A stretch of 14,637 nt of DNA, taken from JAYTQG01 sp043746815. GTDB lineage: Bacteria; Actinomycetota; Thermoleophilia; Miltoncostaeales; Miltoncostaeaceae. The stretch covers positions 1 to 14,637 of the forward strand of contig JAYTQG010000258.1 of NCBI GenBank assembly GCA_043746815.1, given 5' to 3'. The translations under genes were made by a program, and so were the position numbers. The notes beneath the pieces are model-generated. The model was not told where the DNA came from. It saw nothing but the letters and a program-made list of their open reading frames with translations, and ran no database searches. Below, in pieces: positions 1-8,363 of this stretch; position 1 is the first letter of the stretch; every line of letters starts with the position of its first letter.

Positions 1-59
1 AGATCCTGAACACGTTGATGATGCACTACGGCGACCGGATCACGGCCGCCACACTCTGA
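1..59 (+). CDS. C-terminal tail of a transposase (partial, runs off the window)
   Basis: Only the last 18 codons are inside the window, ending with TGA at 57-59. The peptide ends in the pattern LNTLMMHYGDRI followed by a few residues. This resembles the extreme C-terminus of IS256/mutator-family transposases, in which a L-N-x-L-x-x-x-Y-G-D-R-like stretch is common. That assignment comes from memory of the family and rests on very few residues. The candidate IS end just downstream (71-100) supports it. A different DDE transposase or an unrelated gene remains possible. Confidence 0.4.
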   Translation, partial: ILNTLMMHYGDRITAATL

Positions 60-70
60 TGACCAACACA

Positions 71-100
71 CCCGCTCACACGAAATTTCTGACAGGCCCC
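71..100. repeat. Candidate right end of the upstream insertion sequence
   Basis: About 12 bases after the transposase-like stop lies an A/T-rich core (CACACGAAATTTCTGACAGG) in otherwise GC-rich DNA. This is the kind of sequence expected at an IS256-type terminal repeat. The partner repeat would lie outside the window, so the call is inferred from position and composition only. From here to the rhs start (about 160 bases) I see no convincing gene or clear promoter hexamers. The rhs promoter is probably in this stretch, and the IS end may influence it. Confidence 0.3.
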
Positions 101-263
101 CTTCATGGCTTCAGCTCTTTTGTTGAAGGAGTACCCGGTGTTTGGTTCTGTGGGAACCTTGCTTGCTATTGCGGGTTCGTTCGCCGGGTAGACCACCGCG
201 TACTTGTGTTGCCTGCCGGGTCCGTTTGTCGGGGTCCGGGTTCATCGTTCGGACCGGAGCCTT

Positions 264-3200
264 GTGTCGTCATCTCGTTTGACGTCAATTCGTCGAGTGT
301 TGTCGTTGCGGGTGAGGCGAGCGGCATTCCTTGTCGGTGTCTTGGTTCCGGGGACTGCGTTTGGTGTTGTTGACCTTGGGCCTGCGGGTCCGGTGCGCGC
401 GGGGTCGTTGGGTGTCGCGTGGGGTGTTGATGGGAGTGGTCAGGCGACGTTCGTGCGGTCGTCCCCGTCGGGGAGTCTGATTGGTGTGACGTTGGCGCCG
501 GGTTCGGACGCGCGGGCTGGTGTCAAGTTGGTGTCAGGTGATTTTAACGGTGACGGGAAGCTGGATCTAGCGACCTTTGACGTGGCGAACGGTCATGACG
601 GGATTACCGATGGGTCGGTGATGTATGCCGATGCGTTGGGGCGGATCACGTCGAAGGTTCCGTTTTTGATCCCGGACAACACGGCTCATTTGGTGGCTGC
701 GGATGTCAACGGTGATGGCCGGACGGATCTGGTGACGACCGGATCTCAGATTACGCCGCCCCTCACGGGGGTGTGGGTCTCGTTGTCTCTCCCCGGCGGC
801 GGTTTTGATTTGACGTACTCGGGAGGATCTCAGGTTGGGTTCAACACTCCGCTGGTCGCGGATTTCACTGGGGATGGGAAGCCGGATCTCGCGGGTCTTG
901 ATCAGCCGTGTCCGGTGTGCCCGATCACAGCTGTCTTGGCGGTTGGAAACGGCGCGACGTTCGGGGCGTCTCAGGTCATCGGTGACGGTGGACCGGTTGA
1001 TGGGCTATTTGTTGGCGGGTTGCAGCCCAGCGGGGGTCGTGACCTGATCTTGACGACGAGTGACGATCCGTCGGTGGGTCAAGTGGGACGAGTTCAGATC
1101 CATCGCCCGGCTGGGGATTTGAGCGAGTTGAGCGGGTTGCCGTCGGGCGCGTCGTTCCAGGTCGCGAGCGCTGATTTCGATGTGGACGGTCGCCAGGATC
1201 TCCTCGTGTCGACCGGGAGTCCGAGTGTGTTGGTCTACGCTGGCACCGCGTCTGGTTACACCCTGGTCGGCTCGGCGTCGACGAATACTGATGGGGAGGG
1301 CGTCTCGGCGATGGCGGTGGTCCGTGCCTCCCCGGGGAAGGTCGTGTTCCAGACGGTGAGCGGGATCGCGTCGTTGCCGTACACGGCGCCGACGCCGATT
1401 GTGGTGCCGCCTGCCCAGACGCGGGGTGGGTCGGGCGGCGCTGGTGCCCTGTCGGCGACGGACTCGCTTGTTGATTTCGCTGGTCAGGGGATCAACACGT
1501 TGACTGGTGCGGTGGTCGAGGGATCGGTTGATCTGGTGCTCGCGGGTCGTGGTCTCGATTTCTCGTTTGAACGGACGTACAACTCGGATGATTCGACTGT
1601 CGGGCCGCTGGGAGCTGGGTGGACACATAACTTTGCCGGGAAGGCCATCGTTGAAACGAACGGTGATGTGTCGGTCGTGGATGGGGATGGCGCGAGGGTC
1701 CGGTTCGTAAAGAACACTTCCGGGTTGTTTGATGTGCCTGCGGGTCTGCGTTCGACGCTTGAGGCGGTGAGTGGCGGCGGTTGGGTGCTGAGGAGTCCTG
1801 ATCTTCAGGTTTCAACGTTTGACGCGTCCGGTCGACTCGCGTCTGAGAAGGACCAGAGCGGTGAGGGCCTTTCGTTCACGTACACGGGTGGACGTCTTTC
1901 CGGGGTGAGCGACGCGGGTGGCCGGGTTGTGAGCTTCACGTACACGGGTGCCCTTTTGTCGTCCGTGATCCTGCCGGATGGCCGGCACGCTGACTTCACG
2001 TACGCCGCGGGGCGCCTCACTCAAGCGAAAGACGCGACCGGGGCAGTGACTGCGTATACGTATGCGACGGTCGCTGCGGGTGGTCGCCTGCTCACCGTAA
2101 GGGACCCCCTCGGGAAGGTTGTGCGCAGGCTCGTGTACAACGCCGCGGGTCGCGCGATTGACGAGACCGACGCTGTCGCGAAACACACCCTCGTCGCGTG
2201 GGACGCAGGAACCCAAACCGCGTCGATCACCGACCCTGATTTGGGTGTCTCCAAAGACGTGTACGAGGGGAACATCCTTGTCAGGCAGATTGACCCTCGC
2301 GGCACCGTCACCGGGGCGAGTGAGGCGGACTACACGACCAGCTACCAGCGCGACGACACGTTGTCTCCTTGGACAACGGCGACGCCGGGCGGTCGGGTAT
2401 CGCGGACGTTTGTGGATGGCAATCGCAACCCGGAAGTCGTTCGTGACGCGCTCGGGCATGAGTCGTTCACGACGTTTGACGCGAGGAACAATCCGGCGAG
2501 TGTCGTTGACCGCCTCGGGAACACGACGACGAACACGTATGACAGTGCGGGCAGGCTCGCTAGTACCGTGAATCCTGAGCGTGGGAGACGGTCGTTCACC
2601 TACACCCCAACCGGTCAGGTGGAGTCGGTCACGTACGAAGATGGCAACGTTGTTTCGTACGAATACGACGCCAACGGGCACGTCATCACGTTTGGTGGAT
2701 TGACAGGACTCACGACGTACACGTATGACAGCGCCGGTCGACGCGTCACCGAGACCGACCCGCGCGGGAAGACCTCCAGCTACGAGTACAACGCCCGGGA
2801 TCAAATCACGAAGATCACCGACCCGGTCGGGGCGATCACCACGTTCGTCTTCGACGCGGCGGGACGAACGACCAGCCAAACTGACCCTGTCGGGGGCGTC
2901 ACGGCCTGGGTGTATGACGCGGAGGGTCGCGTCGTCTCGGTGACCGATCCACGTGGTGGGATCACTCGGACCGCGTATGACCCAGCTGGCCGGGTCACGT
3001 CAACGACAACCGCGACCGGATCGAAAACCACCTACACCTATGACCTCGCCGGGCATGTCCTTTCGATGACGAAGCCGAAGGGGAACGTAACGGGGGCGCT
3101 CGCGGCCGACTTCACGTGGACGTACACCTATGACAAAGCTGGCAATCAACTCACCCGCTCGTTCCCTGGGACCGGGACGACTACCACGACGTATGACCTG

Positions 3201-6029
3201 TTGAACCGGGCGACGAGTGTCACAGACCCGGCCGGGCACACCACGCAGGTCGCCTACGACGCCGAGGGACGCCCGACCAGTCAAACTGATCAGGCCGGAA
3301 ATATCTCCCAAACCGTCTACGACGCGGTCGGTCGAGTCACCCAACGGCGTGACCGGCGCGGGTACGTCGCGACGTCCCGCTACGACTCTCGTGGCCTGCC
3401 AACCGAGCAGACCGACCGGGCCGGGGGACGCACCACCCTGCACTACGACGGCACCCAACGCCTTGTCGACGTCACTGACCCGCGCGGAAAACTCACCCAG
3501 TACACGTACGACGAGAACAACAACGTTTTGTCGGTCACCGACCCGCTCGGACATACGACGACCTCGACGTACGACAACGCGAACCGTCGCGTCACCCAAA
3601 CCGACGCGAACGGCCACGCTACAACGTACGGATACGACCTCGCGGGGCGCCTCACCAGCGTCACAGGACCCGACGCCCCACCGTGCTCCACCGGCCCTGA
3701 ATGCGTTAACAACAAACGCTCAACGGTGTACACCCTCGACCCCGCCGGGAACCTCACCAGTCGCGTCGATCCGAACGCTCACGTCACGACAACCGGCTTT
3801 GACCTGGACAACCGACCGCTCCTTGTGACCTCACCGCTTGGCCAGAGGTGGTCGTACACCTACGACAAAGACGGAAACCAGGTCACCAAGACCACCGCCC
3901 GCGGAAACGCCGCGACCAACCCAGCAACGGGACGGATCGCCTACACCTACGACACCTCCGACCGTGTCACCAAGACGAACTACCCCGGTACAACGACACC
4001 CGATGTCACCTACAACTACGACCCCCTCGGGCGGCGCACCAGCATCACAGATGGGACAGGGACAACGGCCTACACGTACAACATCGTCGGCTACCCGACG
4101 GTCATCGATCAAGGGGCCGCCGGGGGGGCGTTCACATACACCTACGACAACGAAGGCAACGCCCTCACCCGGACCCGCCCGGACGGATCCGTCGTCACAA
4201 CCGTCTACGACGGCGAGTCACGCCCAACACAAATCACCGGGCCAACCGGTGAGTTCAACCTCACCTACGACCTCGCCGGGAACCTCACCCAAACCACCCT
4301 CCCCGCGACAAACGGTTACACCGAGAAACGCACCTACGACCCCGCCGGACGACTCACAGTCGTCTCGAACGAGAACGCCACCACCGTCCTGTCCCGGTTC
4401 ACCCAGACCCTCGACCCAGCGGGCAACCCAACCCGAATCGACACGCAACGCGGCGCGACAACAACAACAGACGCCTACACCTACACCCCCGCGAACCGGC
4501 TCGCCAAGTACTGCCTGAACACCATCACTTGCACCGGCGCCACCGACACCACCGACTGGACCTACGACCCCGTCGGCAACCGACTCACCCAAACCCACAC
4601 CGGCCCATCCACAACCCCACCGACCCTTAGCTACACCTACAACGAAGCAGACCAACTCACCCAGACCGTGACCGCCTCGACTGGCGGGCCCGTCACCACC
4701 ACCTACACCTACGACCCGGACGGCAACCAGACAACCTCCGGCGCCGACACAAACGCATACGACTATGAGAACCGGCTGATCACCGCGACCCGCGGCGCCA
4801 CGATCAACCGATACACCTACGACGCCGACGGAAAACGGTACCAACGCAAACTCGCGAACACCGTGAAAGCGACGTGGGCATGGGACACCATCAACACCCT
4901 CCCAGAACTCGCCCTCGAGAAAAACACGGCCGGCATCGTCGTCCGGAGCTACCTCCAAGGGCCAGTCGGGGGACTCACCGAGACCACTGCGGCCGGGACG
5001 ACATTCCTGCACCATGACCTCATCGGGTCAACGGTGGACGCGACGAACGCCACGGGAACCGCGACGTACGCATACCAGTACCACCCCTTCGGTGAGGAGC
5101 GCACCCGGAGTGTCCTTCTCACGGGTGCGGTGGAGCCCGCGCAACGGTTCGCGGGTGAATCCCTCGACGCGGAAACCGGGGCCTACCACCTACGTGCCCG
5201 CCAGTACGAACCGGCCACCGGACGGTTCACCGCAACCGATCCGCTCCCCCCCGAGACCGACGAGCCCTACCTCGGTGCCTACCAGTACGCCGCTGGACAA
5301 CCCACCCGGCTCGTCGACCCGTCAGGTCAGGACCCCGACAAGGACTACTGCATCATCTTCTTCCAGGACGGATGCAGCGGACACGTCACGATCTGGGGCT
5401 TCTTCCAGGACTACTCATACAACACCGACGTTGGCGCAGATGGACCTCGCGCGTACGTCATCAATGGGCTCTCCCTCGTTGGAGAGGAATCGCTGTCAAC
5501 CGTCCGGAACCCTGCGAATCTGGTGTACATCGCTGTTGGCGGAGCCGCAGCGAAAATCGGGGTACGGTTGTGCCGAGTCAAGAACGTCTGCGTCAAACTC
5601 ACCCGCTACGCGGGCGAGAAGATCGCCGCGGGTGGACAACGCGTCAGCAAATGGATCGTCGATAAGACCATCGGCCGCAGATGGCGCCCAGGCGCCAGAG
5701 CACCCAGAGGCGCCGCAAAGGCCGGAGCGAAGATCGATGTTGATGCGTTGTCGGCTGCGGGAACGGTGCCGGTCCAGGGCGGGCGTACCGCCGCTGGCCG
5801 GTCGTACCAGAAGCACATGGATCGCGGCGAGCTGCCTGTGGTGCCGGGTAAGTCGCTCAACGACGCAGGTCAGCAGTTACTCGATGACATCCTGAGGGCC
5901 CCCGGATCGGTAACTCGTACGGTGAAGGCTGGCAATGCCGCGGGCGGTGTACGAGTCATCAGGCCGGACGGGCAGGGTGTCACGTTCAATCCCGACGGCT
6001 CGCTCGCGTATTTCGGGGTGTACAAGTGA
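264..6029 (+). CDS. Secreted Rhs/YD-repeat polymorphic toxin with N-terminal FG-GAP-like repeats
   Basis: Giant surface/secreted protein (1921 aa from GTG 264) of the Rhs/WapA type: a YD-repeat shell carries a C-terminal toxin into neighbouring cells. I prefer GTG 264, preceded by GGAG at 256-259, over TTG 204, because it puts an Arg-rich n-region and hydrophobic stretch (about residues 20-34, AAFLVGVLVPG) at the N-terminus as a signal peptide. FG-GAP/VCBS-like motifs of the DFNGDGKLDL type occur near residues 93, 147, 199 and 303. A DUF6531-like region (FERTYNSDD, then GAGWTHNF) spans about 400-460. Dozens of YD repeats (TYTYDxxGxx) follow to about 1560. The Rhs core (HHDLIGS, YQYHPFGEER, LRARQYEPATGRF) closes with D1685-P-S-G, the usual core/toxin boundary and possible autocleavage site. 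The last 230 residues hold a hydrophobic pretoxin segment and a tip ending in VIRPDGQGVTFNPDG, a pattern I associate with Rhs-tip toxins; enzyme class not established. imm1 overlaps the stop. Confidence 0.9.
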   Translation: MSSSRLTSIRRVLSLRVRRAAFLVGVLVPGTAFGVVDLGPAGPVRAGSLGVAWGVDGSGQATFVRSSPSGSLIGVTLAPGSDARAGVKLVSGDFNGDGKLDLATFDVANGHDGITDGSVMYADALGRITSKVPFLIPDNTAHLVAADVNGDGRTDLVTTGSQITPPLTGVWVSLSLPGGGFDLTYSGGSQVGFNTPLVADFTGDGKPDLAGLDQPCPVCPITAVLAVGNGATFGASQVIGDGGPVDGLFVGGLQPSGGRDLILTTSDDPSVGQVGRVQIHRPAGDLSELSGLPSGASFQVASADFDVDGRQDLLVSTGSPSVLVYAGTASGYTLVGSASTNTDGEGVSAMAVVRASPGKVVFQTVSGIASLPYTAPTPIVVPPAQTRGGSGGAGALSATDSLVDFAGQGINTLTGAVVEGSVDLVLAGRGLDFSFERTYNSDDSTVGPLGAGWTHNFAGKAIVETNGDVSVVDGDGARVRFVKNTSGLFDVPAGLRSTLEAVSGGGWVLRSPDLQVSTFDASGRLASEKDQSGEGLSFTYTGGRLSGVSDAGGRVVSFTYTGALLSSVILPDGRHADFTYAAGRLTQAKDATGAVTAYTYATVAAGGRLLTVRDPLGKVVRRLVYNAAGRAIDETDAVAKHTLVAWDAGTQTASITDPDLGVSKDVYEGNILVRQIDPRGTVTGASEADYTTSYQRDDTLSPWTTATPGGRVSRTFVDGNRNPEVVRDALGHESFTTFDARNNPASVVDRLGNTTTNTYDSAGRLASTVNPERGRRSFTYTPTGQVESVTYEDGNVVSYEYDANGHVITFGGLTGLTTYTYDSAGRRVTETDPRGKTSSYEYNARDQITKITDPVGAITTFVFDAAGRTTSQTDPVGGVTAWVYDAEGRVVSVTDPRGGITRTAYDPAGRVTSTTTATGSKTTYTYDLAGHVLSMTKPKGNVTGALAADFTWTYTYDKAGNQLTRSFPGTGTTTTTYDLLNRATSVTDPAGHTTQVAYDAEGRPTSQTDQAGNISQTVYDAVGRVTQRRDRRGYVATSRYDSRGLPTEQTDRAGGRTTLHYDGTQRLVDVTDPRGKLTQYTYDENNNVLSVTDPLGHTTTSTYDNANRRVTQTDANGHATTYGYDLAGRLTSVTGPDAPPCSTGPECVNNKRSTVYTLDPAGNLTSRVDPNAHVTTTGFDLDNRPLLVTSPLGQRWSYTYDKDGNQVTKTTARGNAATNPATGRIAYTYDTSDRVTKTNYPGTTTPDVTYNYDPLGRRTSITDGTGTTAYTYNIVGYPTVIDQGAAGGAFTYTYDNEGNALTRTRPDGSVVTTVYDGESRPTQITGPTGEFNLTYDLAGNLTQTTLPATNGYTEKRTYDPAGRLTVVSNENATTVLSRFTQTLDPAGNPTRIDTQRGATTTTDAYTYTPANRLAKYCLNTITCTGATDTTDWTYDPVGNRLTQTHTGPSTTPPTLSYTYNEADQLTQTVTASTGGPVTTTYTYDPDGNQTTSGADTNAYDYENRLITATRGATINRYTYDADGKRYQRKLANTVKATWAWDTINTLPELALEKNTAGIVVRSYLQGPVGGLTETTAAGTTFLHHDLIGSTVDATNATGTATYAYQYHPFGEERTRSVLLTGAVEPAQRFAGESLDAETGAYHLRARQYEPATGRFTATDPLPPETDEPYLGAYQYAAGQPTRLVDPSGQDPDKDYCIIFFQDGCSGHVTIWGFFQDYSYNTDVGADGPRAYVINGLSLVGEESLSTVRNPANLVYIAVGGAAAKIGVRLCRVKNVCVKLTRYAGEKIAAGGQRVSKWIVDKTIGRRWRPGARAPRGAAKAGAKIDVDALSAAGTVPVQGGRTAAGRSYQKHMDRGELPVVPGKSLNDAGQQLLDDILRAPGSVTRTVKAGNAAGGVRVIRPDGQGVTFNPDGSLAYFGVYK
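5735..6026 (+). other. C-terminal toxin tip module of the Rhs protein
   Basis: Final roughly 95 codons of rhs, set off from the YD core by a compositional break: upstream codons are C/A-rich, and from about 5735 they turn G/T-rich. Visible elements are GRSYQKHMDRGELP, then LNDAGQQLLDDILRAPGS and a closing GGVRVIRPDGQGVTFNPDG. The Lys-His pair and the closing PDG-Q-G-V-x-F motif resemble a common actinobacterial Rhs/CDI tip. I suspect a small RNase of the Barnase-EndoU-ColicinE5/D-RelE (BECR) type, but this is a guess from motif style only. The gene directly downstream is its natural immunity partner. Confidence 0.5.
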
Positions 6030-6592
6030 TGGAGATCAAGCCGCTGATCCGCGATGCCGACGGGATGCTCGCGCTCAGACAGATTCTTGACAGCGAGTTG
6101 ACTGCGGTGTCATACCGGTACCTCCCGTCCGCCGAAGGGGCCGAGTATCACGGTGGTAGTGATCGCGTCGACGCTGACCTGACCGCTGTCATTCTGGAGT
6201 TGGGCGGGCGCGGACGGAGAACGATCACTTGGGCGATGGAGGGTGAGCTTGAAGGCATCGCTGTTCTCGGGGGCGATGCCGGCTACGCCGGACTGGCTGA
6301 CAAGACGATCGAGGCACACAGCCGCGACGGTTGGCGCAGGCATGTCGGCGCGACGATCACGACGGTCGGTGTGGCGTGGCACGTCTCTTGCGAAGACTGT
6401 TCAGAGTCGTTGTGGGCGCTGCGTCTTGGGTTTACGTCGGGTTCCGCCGTTGTCGCCCTCGGCGCGCTTCAGCAAGACCTCGAGTACATGCCGGACGAGA
6501 TCGTGGTCGTGTTCGATCCTGAGGTCGCACGTGCTTACCGCCCGCGACACGTGAGCGAGAGCGCGTGGGGGGAAGCGATCGTCGTCGAGTGA
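6029..6592 (+). CDS. Predicted immunity protein for the Rhs toxin (Imm1)
   Basis: 187-aa soluble protein with no signal peptide or membrane segment. I do not recognise its family. ATG 6029 shares its A with the rhs stop (TGATG), so translation is probably coupled to rhs; a GTG one codon upstream (6026) is an alternative. Acidic residues are frequent, as in many immunity proteins that bind basic nuclease toxins, and a CEDC cysteine pair lies near residue 120. The role is inferred from position: cognate immunity genes almost always sit directly behind the toxin tip. It would act in the cytosol by binding the toxin domain. An enzyme-like or structural role cannot be excluded. Confidence 0.65.
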   Translation: MEIKPLIRDADGMLALRQILDSELTAVSYRYLPSAEGAEYHGGSDRVDADLTAVILELGGRGRRTITWAMEGELEGIAVLGGDAGYAGLADKTIEAHSRDGWRRHVGATITTVGVAWHVSCEDCSESLWALRLGFTSGSAVVALGALQQDLEYMPDEIVVVFDPEVARAYRPRHVSESAWGEAIVVE

Positions 6593-7176
6593 TCCGGTCC
6601 GCCGTTCCCGTGTGTCGCAAGCCCTGGCCTCGGTGGTGGCGTGCGATCGTTGTGTCTCTCGCGCTGTTGGTCGCGGGGGTAGGCGGAGGGGATTCTGCGC
6701 GTGGGTGGGACGTTTCTCTGCCCTCTGCGCCGTCGATCGCGCATGCGTACGACTCGGCGACTGCGAGTACGACCTGGCAAGCGGAGGCGGACATCAGCAG
6801 CTGGATCCGTGGTCATGGATCAGCTGGCACCGCAGGCCCGTCGATGTCCTCCCACCCAGCCCCATTCGCCGCAAAGGGCGTTACCCATGCGATTCCTGAG
6901 GATCAGCTGCCACACATCTTCAGGGATACCCCCGGCCATCTTCCGGACACACCTGCCAATCGGAAGCTTCTGCAGGGTGTCGCAGACGATCCTGCGACCA
7001 CGCTGGGAACTGACAAGTATGGGAACACATGGTCGGCGCGAACGCTCGACAACGGCACGCAAGCCTGGACGCAGAAGCGCAACGGAAACATCATCAATGG
7101 TGGGCTGAACCAGACGCCACGACCGTTCAACCCGCAGACCGGGCTCTCGCGCCAGCAGCCACCGAGGAGGCGATGA
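6589..7176 (+). CDS. Stand-alone polymorphic toxin with its own N-terminal signal/anchor segment
   Basis: 195-aa protein from GTG 6589, which overlaps the imm1 stop as GTGA. GTG 6565 is an upstream alternative. The N-terminus is basic (CRKPWPRWW) followed by a hydrophobic run (AIVVSLALLVAG, about residues 20-31): a signal peptide or membrane anchor. A Ser/Ala/His-rich linker leads to a C-terminal domain (about 109-187) with HIFRDTPGHLPDTPANR, GTDKYGNTW and RNGNIINGG, then NQTPRPFNPQTGLS. I recognise this domain as a recurrent tip of CDI, filamentous-haemagglutinin and Rhs toxins. It is probably a small nuclease, though the activity is inferred. Such domains normally end huge carrier proteins; here there is no YD shell. 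The next gene encodes the small protein usually found beside this domain, which supports a functional toxin/immunity pair. Confidence 0.72.
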   Translation: MIRSAVPVCRKPWPRWWRAIVVSLALLVAGVGGGDSARGWDVSLPSAPSIAHAYDSATASTTWQAEADISSWIRGHGSAGTAGPSMSSHPAPFAAKGVTHAIPEDQLPHIFRDTPGHLPDTPANRKLLQGVADDPATTLGTDKYGNTWSARTLDNGTQAWTQKRNGNIINGGLNQTPRPFNPQTGLSRQQPPRRR

Positions 7177-7385
7177 TGACGGACCCGCTCAGCATCCAGC
7201 AGGCGTACATGGCGATGTTCCGTTTCCTCGAGAGCTACTACGACCGAACACACGCTGACGACGTCGGTGCACTCCTCGGCGGGATGGCGATCGACGAAGA
7301 TGGCGAACCGATGGATCCGGCCGCGTGGAGTGACTGGCTCGATGCGGTGCGCCATGCGGCATCGGAGGGGACAACAGACCCTTGA
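7176..7385 (+). CDS. Small immunity protein (Imm2) paired with the 6589 toxin
   Basis: 69-aa acidic protein. ATG 7176 follows GAGGAGG (7164-7170) at 5 nt and shares its A with the toxin stop (TGATG); ATG 7173 is one codon earlier. The sequence AYMAMFRFLESYYDRT, then DDVGALLGGM and DPAAWSDWLDAV matches, from memory, a compact family of CDI-type immunity proteins of about 70-100 aa. These are regularly encoded next to toxins with the DTPANR/YGNTW domain. It should bind that domain in the cytosol. The strong Shine-Dalgarno sequence, compared with the weak one before the toxin, would favour more immunity protein than toxin. Confidence 0.75.
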   Translation: MTDPLSIQQAYMAMFRFLESYYDRTHADDVGALLGGMAIDEDGEPMDPAAWSDWLDAVRHAASEGTTDP

Positions 7386-7456
7386 GGGCTCGGCTCGTCA
7401 GGTACTCGCTTCGCTTGGTTTCTGCCGCTTGCGTCACAGCGGCGGTCGCCACGTTC
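7382..7456 (+). pseudogene. 5' fragment (signal peptide) of a third orphan toxin, cut off by the IS
   Basis: TTG 7382 overlaps the imm2 stop as TTGA. It opens a frame that reads a basic n-region (RARLVRYSLR) and a hydrophobic core (LVSAACVTAAVATF), i.e. a signal-peptide-like start built like that of the 6589 toxin. The frame runs into the IS left end and stops within it at about 7490. If the segment between the outer ends of the inverted repeats (7457-8712) is removed, this 25-codon frame joins in register with the open frame ending at 9060. I infer that both are halves of one gene. The fragment is short and the start unusual, so chance is possible. Confidence 0.5.
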
Positions 7457-7483
7457 GGGTCTGCACCGAGTTTGGTTGACTGC
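7457..7483 (+). repeat. Terminal inverted repeat of the IS, orfB end
   Basis: 27 bases beginning GGGTCTGC and ending GGTTGACTGC. It is the exact reverse complement of 8686-8712. Confidence 0.92.
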
Positions 7484-7488
7484 TGGGT

Positions 7489-8363
7489 TTAGTGGCTTAG
7501 GTGGCCGTGTTGGTGGTCTCTGGCGAGTGTTTCATATTCGATTGGTGTGAGCCGGCCGAGGGCTCGTTGACGACGGCGGCGGTGGTAGGTCCGCCAGGTC
7601 CACCACGTGATCGCGAGGCGGCGTTGTTGGCGGGTTGCCCACCGCTTGCGGTCAAGGACGTTCTTTGAAGGAGTGAGAAGAACGATTCCATCGCGGCGTT
7701 ATCGGCGCACGCGGCGACGCGTCCCATCGACCCCGCCAATCCGTTTCGGGTGAGGACCGTGAGGAAGGCCCCGGACCGAAATTGGCTGCCACGATCGGTG
7801 TGAACAATCGTCGCGGCGGGTGATCGGAGTGCGATCGCGTTGCGGAGCGCGCGGACCGCGAGGGCACTGGTCATCCGCTCGTCCATCGAGTACCCGACGA
7901 TCCGGTTCGAGCACGCGTCTTTGATCGCGCACAGGTACAGCTTCCCTTCACTGGTGGGATGCTCAGTCAGATCCGCGTACCAAAGCTCATTGAGGGAACC
8001 AGCCCAGAAGTCCCGTCGGACGAGATCACCGTGGACCGGTGGCCCCGGGCGACGACCGCGGCCGCGACGACGGGCATGAACCGACCAAATACCCTGCAAT
8101 GAGCACAACCGCGCGACCCGGTTCTCCCCACACCGCGTACCGGTCCGGTTCAGCTCATCCGCGATGAACCGGTACCCAAACTCCGGGTCATCCCTGTGAA
8201 TATGAATGGCCCGGTCAATCAAATGGGCATCCGACCAGTCCCGATCCGACACCGGGCTTTTCTGCCACTTATAAAACGCCTGTTTTGAGAAGCCGAGCAC
8301 CCGGCAGGTCACCGCGACAGGGATCCCGTCGCCGGCAAGGTCACGGACCAGCGGGTACATCAT
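7489..8363 (-). pseudogene. IS3-family transposase OrfB (DDE integrase), frameshifted near its C-terminus
   Basis: Catalytic subunit of the IS3 OrfAB transposase. From ATG 8363 it shows an HTH_21-like start (VTCRVLGFSKQAFYKW), the DPEFGYRFIADEL stretch, then the rve core with the first Asp in WYADLTEH, the second in VHTDRGSQFRS and the Glu in NAAMESFFSLLQ. Right after FFSLLQ the frame goes wrong: as written it ends in unrelated sequence at 7497, but the neighbouring frame continues with KNVLDRKRWATRQ, then YHRRRRQRALGRLTPIEYE and stops at 7489. This is the normal family C-terminus, so one base has been lost around 7664-7668. The span of 875 nt (3n+2) fits. All three catalytic residues remain, but the C-terminal segment is replaced, so it is probably inactive. 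Confidence 0.88.

Noticed and set aside
59..373. Open frame of 104 aa overlapping the start of rhs
   Set aside because: It overlaps the rhs signal-peptide region in another frame, shows no family-like sequence, and its N-terminus runs through the presumed IS end.
1812..2879. Long minus-strand open frame inside rhs (355 aa)
   Set aside because: Arg/Val/Gly-rich mirror of the YD repeats; typical antisense frame in high-GC DNA and lacking any recognisable motif.
2500..5000. Repeated short blocks suggesting a CRISPR or tandem DNA repeat
   Set aside because: They are degenerate in-frame YD-repeat codons with variable spacing, without identical repeats or unique spacers.
4218..5015. Minus-strand open frame of 265 aa in rhs
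   Set aside because: Gly/Val-rich low-complexity shadow of the ACC-TAC-GAC repeats, not a real gene.
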